A DNA stretch of 64,000 bases, from positions 248,001 to 312,000 of the forward strand of contig NZ_JAAVUP010000002.1 of the NCBI RefSeq assembly GCF_012163135.1, written 5' to 3'. The notes beneath the pieces are model-generated. The model ran no database searches. It worked only from the letters and a program-made list of their open reading frames with translations, and had not been told where the DNA came from. This document shows positions 17,933 through 26,600 of the stretch, in pieces. Numbering within the stretch: position 1 is the first letter of the stretch; each line of letters starts with the position of its first letter. The DNA is from Neoroseomonas oryzicola (GTDB lineage Bacteria; Pseudomonadota; Alphaproteobacteria; Acetobacterales; Acetobacteraceae). The position numbers and the translations under genes are program-made.

Positions 17933-18934
17933 ATGACAACGAAGCCCCGGCGGCCTCGCCGTTCCCTGCTGGCCGCCGTCGCGGCGGCCGCGCTCGGCGT
18001 GGTCGGCCTCGCCGCCGCCCCGGCCTCCGCGCAGGAATGGCGCGGCTGGAACATCCATGCCGCCGACTATCCGAACGGCATCGGCATGGATGCCTTCACG
18101 CGCATCGTCGGCGAGCGGACCAGCAACCGCATCCGCATGCGCACCTTCCATTCGGCGCAGCTGGGCCAGCAGGACGAGGCCATCCAGCAGATGCGGCTGG
18201 GGACCATCGACTTCGCGAACTTCAACCTCTCGCCCTTCAACAACCTCGCGCCGACCACGAACGTCGTGACGCTGCCCTTCCTGTTCCGCGATGTCGGGCA
18301 CATGCAGCGTGCGATCGACGGCCCGGCGGGCGAGGCGATCTCGGCCGACCTCGAGCGCATCGGCATCATCGCGCTCGCCTGGTACGACGCCGGCGCGCGC
18401 AGCATCTACACGACGCGGCCCGTGCGCACGCCGGCCGACCTGCGTGGGATGAAGATCCGCGTCCAGACCTCGGACCTCTGGATCGACCTTATGCGGGCGC
18501 TCAACGCCAACCCGACGCCGCTGCCCTTCGGCGAGGTCTTCACCTCGCTGCAGTCGGGCGTGATCGACGGGGCGGAGAACAACTGGCCGTCCTATGAATC
18601 GACCCGCCACTTCGAAGTCGCGCGGTACTATTCGACCACCGAGCATTCCAACGTGCCGGAGGTCCTCGCCGTCTCCCAGCAGCGCTGGCGCCGGCTGAAC
18701 GAGCAGGAGCGCGCCATCCTGCGCGACGCCGCCCGCGAATCCGCCCGCATCCAGCGCGCCGCCTGGGCCGATCGCGAGCGTGTCTCGCGCGAGCGCGTCG
18801 TCGCCGCGGGCGTGACCGTGATCGAGATCCAGGACCGCGCCCCCTGGGCGACCCTGATGGAGCCGGTCTACGCGAAGTACGCCGCGGACGCCCGCCTCGC
18901 GGCGCTGGTGCAGCAGATCCGCGCGCTGCCGTGA
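17933..18934 (+). CDS. TRAP transporter substrate-binding protein (DctP type)
   Basis: A 333-residue periplasmic protein that captures a carboxylate and delivers it to the membrane subunits. A signal peptide with a twin-Arg-like basic start, a hydrophobic core and APASA cleavage site covers residues 1-33. The family motif region LRGMKIRVQTSDLWIDLMRA and SLQSGVIDGAENNW follow. GAGGAGGAG precedes the ATG. In this cluster the ligand is most likely a uronate or aldonate; that is inference from neighbours. Confidence 0.92.
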   Translation: MTTKPRRPRRSLLAAVAAAALGVVGLAAAPASAQEWRGWNIHAADYPNGIGMDAFTRIVGERTSNRIRMRTFHSAQLGQQDEAIQQMRLGTIDFANFNLSPFNNLAPTTNVVTLPFLFRDVGHMQRAIDGPAGEAISADLERIGIIALAWYDAGARSIYTTRPVRTPADLRGMKIRVQTSDLWIDLMRALNANPTPLPFGEVFTSLQSGVIDGAENNWPSYESTRHFEVARYYSTTEHSNVPEVLAVSQQRWRRLNEQERAILRDAARESARIQRAAWADRERVSRERVVAAGVTVIEIQDRAPWATLMEPVYAKYAADARLAALVQQIRALP

Positions 18935-19446
18935 AGGCATTCAGCCGCGCGCTCGACATCCTGTCGGCGCTGACGGTGACGGTGGCCGGCGCAGCGCTCG
19001 TCGGCCTCCTCGCCATGATGGGATGGCTGGTCTTCGGCCGCTACGTGCTGAACGACACGCCGACCTGGATCGAGCGCGCGGCGACGCTCTGCATCCTCGC
19101 CATCGCGATGCCCGTCGCGGCGGTGGGGGTGCGCGAACGCTTCCACCTCTCCGTCCTCGGCGTGCGGGAGATGCTGCCGGGCGGGCTGCAACGCATCGTC
19201 GCCATCGGCTGCGACGCGCTGATGGGCCTGTTCGGCGCCGGCATGGCGTGGTGGTCGTGGGAGCTCGTCGGCACGGTGGCGAACTTCAAGATCCCGCTGC
19301 TCGGCATCAGCCAGGGCTGGACCTACGTCCCGATGGTGGTCGGCGGCGCGCTGATGACGCTCTACGCCATCGAGCAGGTGCTCAGGGACATCCTTTCCAC
19401 CGACGCACCCGAGAAGCGCGGCGTCGCGGCAGCCTTCCTGGAGTAG
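18931..19446 (+). CDS. TRAP transporter small permease (DctQ type)
   Basis: A 171-residue inner-membrane protein with four hydrophobic helices and the conserved MMGWLVFGRYVLNDTPTWIE segment typical of DctQ. It starts with GTG overlapping the dctP-like stop (GTGA). It partners the large permease 4 bp downstream. Confidence 0.9.
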   Translation: MKAFSRALDILSALTVTVAGAALVGLLAMMGWLVFGRYVLNDTPTWIERAATLCILAIAMPVAAVGVRERFHLSVLGVREMLPGGLQRIVAIGCDALMGLFGAGMAWWSWELVGTVANFKIPLLGISQGWTYVPMVVGGALMTLYAIEQVLRDILSTDAPEKRGVAAAFLE

Positions 19447-19450
19447 CGTC

Positions 19451-20749
19451 GTGGAATTCGGCCTGATCCTGATCTTCCTGGTCTTCGGCGGCCTCGTCGT
19501 CGCGGGCGTGCCGGTGGCCTTCTGCCTCGGCATCGCGGCGGCGGCGGGCTTCATCTACGAAGGGCTCAACCCCGCAGTCGTGTTCCAGCAGATGGCCTCG
19601 GGGATGAGCATCTTCGCCCTGCTCGCCATCCCCTTCTTCATCTTCGCCGGCGAGATCATGCTCCATGGCGGCATCGCGCGGCGGCTGGTCGCCCTCGCCT
19701 CGGCCTGCGTGGGGTGGATGCGCGGCGGGCTCGGCATGGTGGACGTGTCCACCTCGATGCTGTTCGGCGGCATCTCGGGCTCGGCGGTGGCCGATACCTC
19801 GGCGACCGGCGTGATCCTGATCCCGGCGATGAAGGCCAAGGGCTACGGGGTGGACTACGCGGTGTCCCTGACCGTGACGTCGTCCATCGCCGGCATCCTC
19901 ATTCCGCCCAGCCACAACATGATCCTCTATTCGCTCGCGGCGGGCGGGGGCATCTCGGTCTCGGCGCTGTTCATCGCGGGCATCGTGCCGGGGGTGCTGA
20001 TGTGCCTCTTCCTCGGCATCGCGGCCTATGTGATGGCCGTGCGGCGCGGGTATCCGGCCGATGGCTGGAAGGGCTTCCGGCACCTGGCCTGGGCCTTCGT
20101 CGACGCGTTGCCCGGCCTCTTCACCGCCTTCATCATCCTGGGCGGCGTGCTGACCGGCGTCTTCACGGTGACGGAAAGCGCGGCCTTCGGTGCGATCTGG
20201 GCGCTGGCTGTGACGCTCTTGGTGTATCGCGCGCTGTCCTGGCAGAACTTCCTCGTCGCCGTGCGGGCGTCGGTGCGTACGACCGCCGTCGTCTTCCTGC
20301 TGGTCGGCACGGCGACGGCCTTTGCCTGGCTGCTCGCGATGTATCGCCTGCCGGACATCCTGACCGAGGGCATGCTCGCGATCAGCGACAACCCGATCGT
20401 CATCCTGCTGCTGATCAATGTCTGCCTGCTGCTGCTCGGCTGCGTGATGGACATGGCGGCGCTGATCCTGATCACCACGCCGATCTTCCTGCCCGTGGTC
20501 GTCGCCATCGGCATGGACCCGGTGCAGTTCGGCATGGTGATGATGATGAACCTCGGCCTCGGGCTGACGACGCCGCCGGTGGGCGCGGTGCTCTTCGTCG
20601 GCTGCGCCATCGGGCAGATCCGCATCGAGCACATCATGCGGACCATCATTCCCTTCTGGGGCGCGATCCTCGTCGCCCTGGCGCTGACCACCTATTGGCC
20701 GGCGATCTCCCTCACGCTGCCGCGCCTGCTGCTCGGCTACGGAGCCTGA
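19451..20749 (+). CDS. TRAP transporter large permease (DctM type)
   Basis: A 432-residue sodium-coupled transport subunit with about twelve membrane helices. Recognisable segments are IPFFIFAGEIMLHGGIARRL, FGGISGSAVADTSATG and IPPSHNMILYSLAAG. It begins with GTG. It completes a three-gene TRAP system with the two genes before it and is followed 4 bp later by the uronate-dehydrogenase-like gene, forming a single operon. Confidence 0.93.
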   Translation: MEFGLILIFLVFGGLVVAGVPVAFCLGIAAAAGFIYEGLNPAVVFQQMASGMSIFALLAIPFFIFAGEIMLHGGIARRLVALASACVGWMRGGLGMVDVSTSMLFGGISGSAVADTSATGVILIPAMKAKGYGVDYAVSLTVTSSIAGILIPPSHNMILYSLAAGGGISVSALFIAGIVPGVLMCLFLGIAAYVMAVRRGYPADGWKGFRHLAWAFVDALPGLFTAFIILGGVLTGVFTVTESAAFGAIWALAVTLLVYRALSWQNFLVAVRASVRTTAVVFLLVGTATAFAWLLAMYRLPDILTEGMLAISDNPIVILLLINVCLLLLGCVMDMAALILITTPIFLPVVVAIGMDPVQFGMVMMMNLGLGLTTPPVGAVLFVGCAIGQIRIEHIMRTIIPFWGAILVALALTTYWPAISLTLPRLLLGYGA

Positions 20750-20753
20750 CGCC

Positions 20754-21596
20754 ATGACCGCACCCTCGAAGCCCGTCCTTCTCACCGGCGCGTCCGGCAA
20801 TCTCGGCCGCCACCTGGCGAAGGCGCTGGGCGAGCAGGGCTGGCGCCTGCGCCTGACCGACATCATGCCCTTCCCGGATCCCCTGCCGGCAGGCGCAACA
20901 TTCGTGAAGTCGGACCTCAATGACGGCGTGGCGCTGCTGCGCCAGGCGGAAGGCTGCGGCGCCATCCTGCATTTCGGCGGCGTGTCCGTGGAACGGCCCT
21001 TCGAGGAGGTGCTCGGCCCCAATATCCGCGGCCTCTATCACGTCTACGAGGCCGCCCGGCGCGAGGGTGCGCGCGTCGTCTTCGCCAGCAGCAACCACTC
21101 CATCGGCTTCCACGAACGCCCTGCGGGCAACAACGAACGGCTGGACTACGACTGCGCCTTCCGCCCCGACGGCTATTACGGCCTGTCCAAGGCCTATGGC
21201 GAACTGATGGGGCGGATGTACTGGGACAAGCACGGGGTCGAGAACGTCAACCTGCGCATCGGGTCCTGCTTCCCGCAGCCGATCGACCGGCGGATGCTCT
21301 CAACCTGGCTGTCCTATGCCGACCTCACGCGGCTGATCGAACGCTGCGTGCACACGCCGCGCAGCGGACACGCGGTGATCTGGGCCTGCTCGGACAACCC
21401 CGCCTCCTACTGGGGCAGGGACCACCGGGATCGCATCGGCTGGGCGCCGCAGGATTCCGCCGAGCCCTGGCGGTCCGAGGTCGGCGGCATCACCGCCGAT
21501 CCGGTGACCGAGCGCTACCAGGGCGGCGGCTACACCGCGATCGAGTATTCGCGGAAGACGCCGTCCCCGCGCGACGCCTTCAGCCTCGAGGATTGA
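20754..21596 (+). CDS. NAD-dependent uronate dehydrogenase-like extended SDR
   Basis: A 280-residue enzyme expected to oxidise a hexuronate (galacturonate or glucuronate) to an aldarolactone with NAD+. The nucleotide motif is TGASGNLGRHL. ASSNHSIGFHER, YYGLSKAYGE (YxxxK), LRIGSCFPQP and MLSTWLSY match the uronate dehydrogenase (Udh) subfamily. Location at the end of the TRAP operon fits import and first oxidation of uronates. A close relative acting on another sugar acid cannot be excluded. Confidence 0.82.
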   Translation: MTAPSKPVLLTGASGNLGRHLAKALGEQGWRLRLTDIMPFPDPLPAGATFVKSDLNDGVALLRQAEGCGAILHFGGVSVERPFEEVLGPNIRGLYHVYEAARREGARVVFASSNHSIGFHERPAGNNERLDYDCAFRPDGYYGLSKAYGELMGRMYWDKHGVENVNLRIGSCFPQPIDRRMLSTWLSYADLTRLIERCVHTPRSGHAVIWACSDNPASYWGRDHRDRIGWAPQDSAEPWRSEVGGITADPVTERYQGGGYTAIEYSRKTPSPRDAFSLED

Positions 21597-22127
21597 TCAG
21601 GCCGCGCAGGCGGCGACCAGAAACGCCGCATCGTCCCAGGCGATGCGGCGGTAGGCCACCGCTTCGCCATGCAGCATGGCCGGGTAAGGTGCACCGTCGA
21701 CGCCGCCGAGGCGCCGGTAGAAGCGCAGCGCGCCCTCATTGCCGTCGATGATGGTCAGCGCCGCGCGCGCCGCGCCCCGTGCGGCAAGCGCGCGGACCGC
21801 CCGGCCGAGCAATGCCCGCCCCACACCACCGCCGCGCAGGCCGGGCCGCAGGTGCAGGTTGTCGACATAGGCCTCGTCGCCCTCGAGCCAGGCGGCGCAG
21901 AAGCCGCGAAGGCCCTCCGGCCCCTCGGCGAGCAGCACGATCCCCGGGCGCGGCGCGGCGAAATGCGCCGCCCAGGCGTCCCGGTGCAGCGCGGGCATAC
22001 GGTCCTGCAGCAGTTCCGCGGGCAGCAGCCCTGCATAGGCATCCTGCCAGGACGCCGTCAGCAGCGCCGCGATGGCGGGGGCATCGGCCGCCCCCGCCTC
22101 GCGGAAGCCGCTGTCCGTCGCGGCCAC
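21597..22127 (-). CDS. GNAT-family N-acetyltransferase
   Basis: A 176-residue acetyltransferase: the AGLLPAELL opening, acetyl-CoA loop in LRPGLRGGGVGRALLGRAV and NEGALRFYRRLGG near the end. The GTG at 22127 just after the ilvE stop is chosen; the longer frame (to 22208) would lie inside ilvE and encodes Ser/Thr/Arg-rich sequence foreign to the family. Coupled transcription with ilvE is likely. The substrate is unknown. Confidence 0.75.
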   Translation of the reverse strand: MAATDSGFREAGAADAPAIAALLTASWQDAYAGLLPAELLQDRMPALHRDAWAAHFAAPRPGIVLLAEGPEGLRGFCAAWLEGDEAYVDNLHLRPGLRGGGVGRALLGRAVRALAARGAARAALTIIDGNEGALRFYRRLGGVDGAPYPAMLHGEAVAYRRIAWDDAAFLVAACAA

Positions 22128-22128
22128 C

Positions 22129-23205
22129 TCAGGCCGCGGGCGGGACGATGGTCGTCCAGTTGTGCGGGTCGTTGGTGCGCCCGTACTGGATGCCGACGAT
22201 CGCGTCATAGAGGCGCTGTGTCAGTTCGCCTGTCTCGCCGTTGTTGATCAGGATATCCTCGCCCTTGTAGCCGAGCGTGCCCACCGGGGAGACGACGGCG
22301 GCCGTGCCCGTGCCCCACATCTCCCGCAGGCGGCCGTGGCGGCCGGCTTCCATCACCTCGTCGATGGTGATCGGGCGCTCGCTGACCTTCAGGCCCCAGT
22401 CGCGCATCAGCTGCAGCGTCGAGGCGCGAGTCACGCCGTCGAGGATGGTGCCGCTGAGCGGCGGCGTGATGATCTCGTCGTCGATGCGCAGCATGATGTT
22501 CATGGTGCCGACCTCGTCGAGGTACTTGCGGTGCACGCCGTCGAGGTAGAGCACCTGTGTGTAGCCCGCCGCCGCCGCATCGACCTGGCCGGCCAGCGAC
22601 TGCGCGTAGTTCGCCGCCGTCTTGGCTTCGCCCGTGCCGCCCTTCACCGCGCGGACATGCTTGTCGGAAGCGAGGATGCGGACCGGCTTCACCCCTTCCT
22701 TGTAGTAGGAGCCGACAGGCGAGAGGATCAGGAAGTAGAGCAGGCTGTGCGCCGGATGGACGCCCAGCATCACATCCGTCGCGATGATGGTCGGGCGCAG
22801 GTAGAGCGAGGTGCCCGCCTTGCGCGGCACCCAGTCCGCATCCACGCCCACCAGCGCGTCGAAGGACTGGCGGATGATGTCGACCGGCAGTTCCGGCATG
22901 CACATCAGCTGGGCCGAGCGGTTGAAGCGCTCGGCATGCCGCTGGGCGCGGAACAGCCGGATCTGCCCGTCATCGCCGCGGAAGGCCTTGAGCCCGTCGA
23001 AGATCGCCTGGCCGTAGTGCAGCACCGAGGTGGCGGGGTCGAGGGTCAGCGGCCCATAGGGCTCGATGCGCGGGTTGTGCCAGCCCTTCCCCTCCTCGTA
23101 GTTCATGAGGAACATGTGGTCCGTCATGACCTTGCCGAAGGCGAGCTGGTCGTCGGCAGGCTTCTGCTTCGGCGCGGTGGTGCGCGCGATCGGGAACTGG
23201 CCCAT
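22129..23205 (-). CDS. ilvE: Branched-chain amino acid aminotransferase
   Basis: A 358-residue fold-type IV PLP transaminase that interconverts leucine, isoleucine and valine with their keto acids. The N-terminal block (YGPLTLDPATSVLHYGQAIF) and the PLP-Lys region GTGEAKTAANYA are diagnostic. The length fits the long (eukaryote-like) bacterial branch. CGGAAGGACACGCAGC precedes the ATG and a good promoter lies at 23281-23309. It is divergent from the PetP-like regulator operon. Confidence 0.93.
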   Translation of the reverse strand: MGQFPIARTTAPKQKPADDQLAFGKVMTDHMFLMNYEEGKGWHNPRIEPYGPLTLDPATSVLHYGQAIFDGLKAFRGDDGQIRLFRAQRHAERFNRSAQLMCMPELPVDIIRQSFDALVGVDADWVPRKAGTSLYLRPTIIATDVMLGVHPAHSLLYFLILSPVGSYYKEGVKPVRILASDKHVRAVKGGTGEAKTAANYAQSLAGQVDAAAAGYTQVLYLDGVHRKYLDEVGTMNIMLRIDDEIITPPLSGTILDGVTRASTLQLMRDWGLKVSERPITIDEVMEAGRHGRLREMWGTGTAAVVSPVGTLGYKGEDILINNGETGELTQRLYDAIVGIQYGRTNDPHNWTTIVPPAA

Positions 23206-23280
23206 GCTGCGTGTCCTTCCGGGTTCTTGTGCGTTCGGATCGGGGTAGTAAGACGAAAGAATGTTGCTTGCGATGGTCGG

Positions 23281-23309
23281 AAGTTAGAATGACACGTCCG
23301 ATGCGTCAA
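23281..23309 (-). promoter_or_regulatory. Sigma-70-type promoter for ilvE
   Basis: On the minus strand TTGACG and TAACTT are separated by exactly 17 nt, predicting a leader of about 70 nt before the ilvE ATG. The region is less GC-rich than its surroundings. Confidence 0.55.
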
Positions 23310-23343
23310 TGATACTGACCCAAGCGGAGGTCTACGCCAGCTC

Positions 23344-23901
23344 ATGCCAGCCAAGATCAGCGCGCAGAGCGCCGAGGCGCCGGAGCGCAGCCCCCTGCCG
23401 GCCGGGCGCAACCTGCTCTTCCTGCGGGAGGAGGAGCTGCGCCTTGCCCAGGACCTGCTGTTCTTCGGCTACCGCGACTTCACCGCCGGGGCGGACGAGA
23501 TCCTCGCCGAGCTCGGCATGGGCCGTGCCCATCACCGCGTGCTGCATTTCGTCGGCCGCCGGCCTGGGATCACCGTGGGGGACCTGCTCGGCATCCTCGC
23601 CATCACCAAGCAGAGCCTGGGGCGCGTGCTGCAGCCGATGGTCGAGGACGGCTACGTCACCCAGACCCCCGGCCGCAGCGATCGCCGCCAGCGCCTGCTG
23701 ACATTGACCGAGAAGGGCGCCGCCCTGGAACGCCGTCTGTTCGAGCGGCAGCGCGAGACGATCATGCGCGCCTACCGGGAGGCCGGGCCGGTGGCAGTGG
23801 AAGGCTTCCGCCGCGTCATGCGCGGCCTGATGGGCGAACAGGCGACCGCCGCCTTCGAATTGCTGGAGGGACCGGCCGCCGAGCCGGGGACGAGCCGATG
23901 A
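23344..23901 (+). CDS. MarR-family regulator, PetP-like
   Basis: A 185-residue winged-helix regulator. LLFLREEELRLAQDLLFFGY followed by the recognition helix LAITKQSLGRVLQPMVEDGY and the wing GRSDRRQRL resemble PetP, which in Rhodobacter is paired with the response regulator PetR. The next gene overlaps it (ATGA) and is a PetR-like regulator, supporting the match. The target genes in this organism are unknown; no cytochrome bc1 genes are in the window. Confidence 0.85.
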   Translation: MPAKISAQSAEAPERSPLPAGRNLLFLREEELRLAQDLLFFGYRDFTAGADEILAELGMGRAHHRVLHFVGRRPGITVGDLLGILAITKQSLGRVLQPMVEDGYVTQTPGRSDRRQRLLTLTEKGAALERRLFERQRETIMRAYREAGPVAVEGFRRVMRGLMGEQATAAFELLEGPAAEPGTSR

Positions 23902-24611
23902 GCAGCACGGCCACCGAGACCGCGCATCTGCTGGTGGTGGACGACGACGCGCGCCTGCGGTCCCTGCTGCAGCGCTACCTGACCGAGCAGGGCTTCCGCG
24001 TCACCGCCGCACCCGATGCCGCCGCCGCCCGCCAGGCCCTGTCGTCCATGACCTACGACCTGCTCGTGCTCGACGTCATGATGCCAGGTGAGTCCGGCCT
24101 CGCGCTGACCGAGAGCCTGCGGACCGAGGGCAACGAGGTGCCGATCGTGATGCTGACGGCGCGCGGCGCGCCCGAGGACCGGATCAGCGGCTTCGAGCAC
24201 GGCGTCGACGACTACCTGGCCAAGCCCTTCGACCCGCGGGAACTGGCGCTGCGGATCCGCACCATCCTGCGCCGCGCCGCCCCGGCCGCCGCGCCCCAGC
24301 CGCTCGCCGCCGCGCCGGTGCAGCTCGGCGCCCGCTGGTTCGACATCGAGCGCGCCGAACTGCGCGGCCCCGAGGGCGTGGTGCGCCTGACCGGCGGCGA
24401 GGCCGCGCTGCTGCAGGCCCTCGCCCGTCGGGCCGGAGAGGTGCTGAGCCGCGAGGACATCGGCGAGGCGCTCGGCACGCCCGAGGCGGGGGAACGCGCG
24501 ATCGACGTGCAGGTGACGCGCCTGCGCCGCAAGGTCGAGGCCGACCCGCGCGAGCCGCGCTTCATCCAGACCATCCGCCACCGCGGCTACGTGCTGCGGC
24601 CGGGCCCCTAG
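23898..24611 (+). CDS. OmpR-family response regulator, PetR-like
   Basis: A 237-residue two-component regulator. The receiver domain has the acidic pair in VVDDDARLR, the phospho-acceptor Asp in LLVLDVMMPGESG and Lys in DDYLAKPFDPREL. The C-terminal winged helix ends VQVTRLRRKVEADP and IRHRGYVLRPGP. Its start overlaps the MarR gene stop, and a histidine kinase follows after 7 bp, so the three are an operon and the kinase is the likely partner. Confidence 0.92.
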   Translation: MSSTATETAHLLVVDDDARLRSLLQRYLTEQGFRVTAAPDAAAARQALSSMTYDLLVLDVMMPGESGLALTESLRTEGNEVPIVMLTARGAPEDRISGFEHGVDDYLAKPFDPRELALRIRTILRRAAPAAAPQPLAAAPVQLGARWFDIERAELRGPEGVVRLTGGEAALLQALARRAGEVLSREDIGEALGTPEAGERAIDVQVTRLRRKVEADPREPRFIQTIRHRGYVLRPGP

Positions 24612-24618
24612 CGCCGCC

Positions 24619-25959
24619 ATGGAATGGCTGGAGCGCGTCGGGCGGAACCTGGTGCCGCGGGGGCTGCTGGGCCGCACCCTGCTGATCATCCTGGTGCCGC
24701 TGGTGGTGCTGCAGGTTATCGCGCTCTACCTGTTCTACGGCAGCCACCTCGACGTCATCTCGCGCCGCCTCGCCGCGGGCGTGGCAGGGGATGTCGCGAT
24801 GGTGGTGGAACTCCTCGCGCGCAATCCGAAGCCCGAGGACCGCGGCTGGATCTTCCGCGAGGCGGCCTGGCGGCTGGATCTGTCGCTCGCCTTCGAGACC
24901 GGCGCCTCGCTTGGCCCATCCTCGAGCCGCGGCGCCTCCCTGCCGCTGCTGCCGCTCGAGGAAGACCTCGAGGCCGCGATCAACGAGCGCGTGCGCCTGC
25001 CCTTCGACGCCGACTGGCAGTCCGACCCCCGCAGCGTGATCATTCGCGTGCAGCTGCCCGACGGCGTGCTGCACGTGGAAGCGCCACGCAAGCGCCTGTT
25101 CAGCGGCACGCTCTACCTCTTCGTCATCTGGGTGGTGGGATCGTCGCTGCTGCTGTTCGCCGCCGCCGCGCTGTTCATGAAGAACCAGGTGCGCGCCGTG
25201 CGGCGGCTGGCCGAAGCCGCGGAGGCCTTCGGCCGTGGCCGCGACATCGGTCCGATGAAGCCCGAGGGCGCGACCGAGACGCGCCAGGCCGCCGTCGCCT
25301 TCAATTCCATGCAGGGCCGCATCCGCCGCTTCGTCGAAAGCCGGACGGAAATGCTGGCCGGCATCAGCCACGACCTGCGCACGCCGCTGACGCGCCTGCG
25401 GCTCGGCCTCGCCATGCTGCCCGACGCGGCGCAGGAGGACGCCCAGGCGATGACCCAGGACGTCGAGGAGATGGAGCGGCTGATCGCCGCCTACCTCTCC
25501 TTCGCGCGGGGGGAGGGGATCGAGCAGTCCCAACCGACCGACCTCGTGGAACTGGTGGGCGAGGTCGCGGCCAAGGCACGCCGCGACGGTGCGCGCGTCG
25601 ACGTCAAGGCCGAGGCGAAGGAACTGGTGCTGCCGCTGCGCGCCGATGCGCTGAAGCGCTGCCTGGGCAATCTGCTCGACAATGCGCGCAAGCACGCGGA
25701 GCGGATCGCGGTTGCGGTCGCCTGCGTGCCGCGCGGGGAGGCCGGTGCCTGGGCGCAGGTCACGGTGGACGACGACGGCCCCGGCATCCCGCCCGACTCG
25801 CGGGAGGAAGCCTTCAAGCCCTTCGCCTCCTTCTCCGCCGGCGGCACGGGGCTCGGCCTCGCCATCGCGCGCGACATCGCCCGCGCCCATGGCGGTGACA
25901 TCGTGCTCGAGGAAAGCCCGCTCGGCGGACTGCGCGCGCGCATCCGCCTGCCGGTATGA
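24619..25959 (+). CDS. Sensor histidine kinase (EnvZ-like)
   Basis: A 446-residue membrane kinase. The first membrane helix is at about residues 18-40, a periplasmic stretch follows, the second helix lies at about 168-190, then a HAMP linker. The phosphorylated His is in AGISHDLRTPLTRL, and the ATP lid motifs are DDGPGIPP and GTGLGLAIARDIA. The architecture equals EnvZ. It phosphorylates, by position, the adjacent response regulator. The stimulus is not evident. Confidence 0.92.
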   Translation: MEWLERVGRNLVPRGLLGRTLLIILVPLVVLQVIALYLFYGSHLDVISRRLAAGVAGDVAMVVELLARNPKPEDRGWIFREAAWRLDLSLAFETGASLGPSSSRGASLPLLPLEEDLEAAINERVRLPFDADWQSDPRSVIIRVQLPDGVLHVEAPRKRLFSGTLYLFVIWVVGSSLLLFAAAALFMKNQVRAVRRLAEAAEAFGRGRDIGPMKPEGATETRQAAVAFNSMQGRIRRFVESRTEMLAGISHDLRTPLTRLRLGLAMLPDAAQEDAQAMTQDVEEMERLIAAYLSFARGEGIEQSQPTDLVELVGEVAAKARRDGARVDVKAEAKELVLPLRADALKRCLGNLLDNARKHAERIAVAVACVPRGEAGAWAQVTVDDDGPGIPPDSREEAFKPFASFSAGGTGLGLAIARDIARAHGGDIVLEESPLGGLRARIRLPV

Positions 25960-26600
25960 TGTCTCCGTCGCCGGAACCGCGCTGGCCGGCCATCATCGCG
26001 CTGGTCGGGGTCTACCTGCTCATCGCTGACCTGCCGGACCACGTGCGGCTGATGCCGCACTGGGTCAGCGCGGCGGCGACGGCGCTGGCGATCCTGCCGA
26101 TGGCGCTGCTGGTCTTCGGTGGGCCGACCGCCCCGCGCCTGCGCGCTGAACGCGGCGCGGTCATCGCGGTCGCGGCGCTGGTCCTCGTCTATGCCGTCAC
26201 CATGCTCGCGGTGCTGATCGCGAACATCGTTGCGGGATCGAGCCCGCTCAGCGGGCTGCGGCTGCTGTCCTCCAGCGTCGTGGTCTGGGTGTGCAATATC
26301 GTCGGCTTCGGCCTGCTCTATTGGCAGGTCGATGGCGGCGGGCCGGCGGGCCGCGCCAGACGACACCGCCCCGACTGGCTGTTCCCGCAGGCCGGCGCGG
26401 GGGCTGCGGTGGAATCCGGCTGGCGGCCGGTCTTCGTGGATTACCTCTACCTGGCCTTCTCGACGGCGACGGCCTTCAGCACCACCGATGCCTCGCCGCT
26501 GACGCCGCGGGCCAAGCTCCTCATGATGAGCGAGGCGGCGATCTCCCTCGTCACGATGGTCGTCGTCGCCTCGCGCGCGATCAATGTCCTGGCGAACTAG
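25956..26600 (+). CDS. Integral membrane protein, DUF1345-like
   Basis: A 214-residue protein with about six hydrophobic helices. The segment YLYLAFSTATAFSTTDASPL, then LLMMSEAAISLVTMVVVASR, resembles DUF1345-type membrane proteins. It overlaps the kinase stop (ATGA), so it belongs to the same operon and may be part of the signalling unit or its output. Its stop codon shares a CTAG with the convergent Bug gene. The molecular function is unknown. Confidence 0.75.
   Translation: MMSPSPEPRWPAIIALVGVYLLIADLPDHVRLMPHWVSAAATALAILPMALLVFGGPTAPRLRAERGAVIAVAALVLVYAVTMLAVLIANIVAGSSPLSGLRLLSSSVVVWVCNIVGFGLLYWQVDGGGPAGRARRHRPDWLFPQAGAGAAVESGWRPVFVDYLYLAFSTATAFSTTDASPLTPRAKLLMMSEAAISLVTMVVVASRAINVLAN

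Noticed and set aside
19382..21022. 546-residue minus-strand open frame opposite dctM/udh
   Set aside because: Composition is Arg/Gln/His/Asp-rich with no family motif, and it lies antisense to clearly coding TRAP and dehydrogenase genes; long antisense frames are expected at this GC content.
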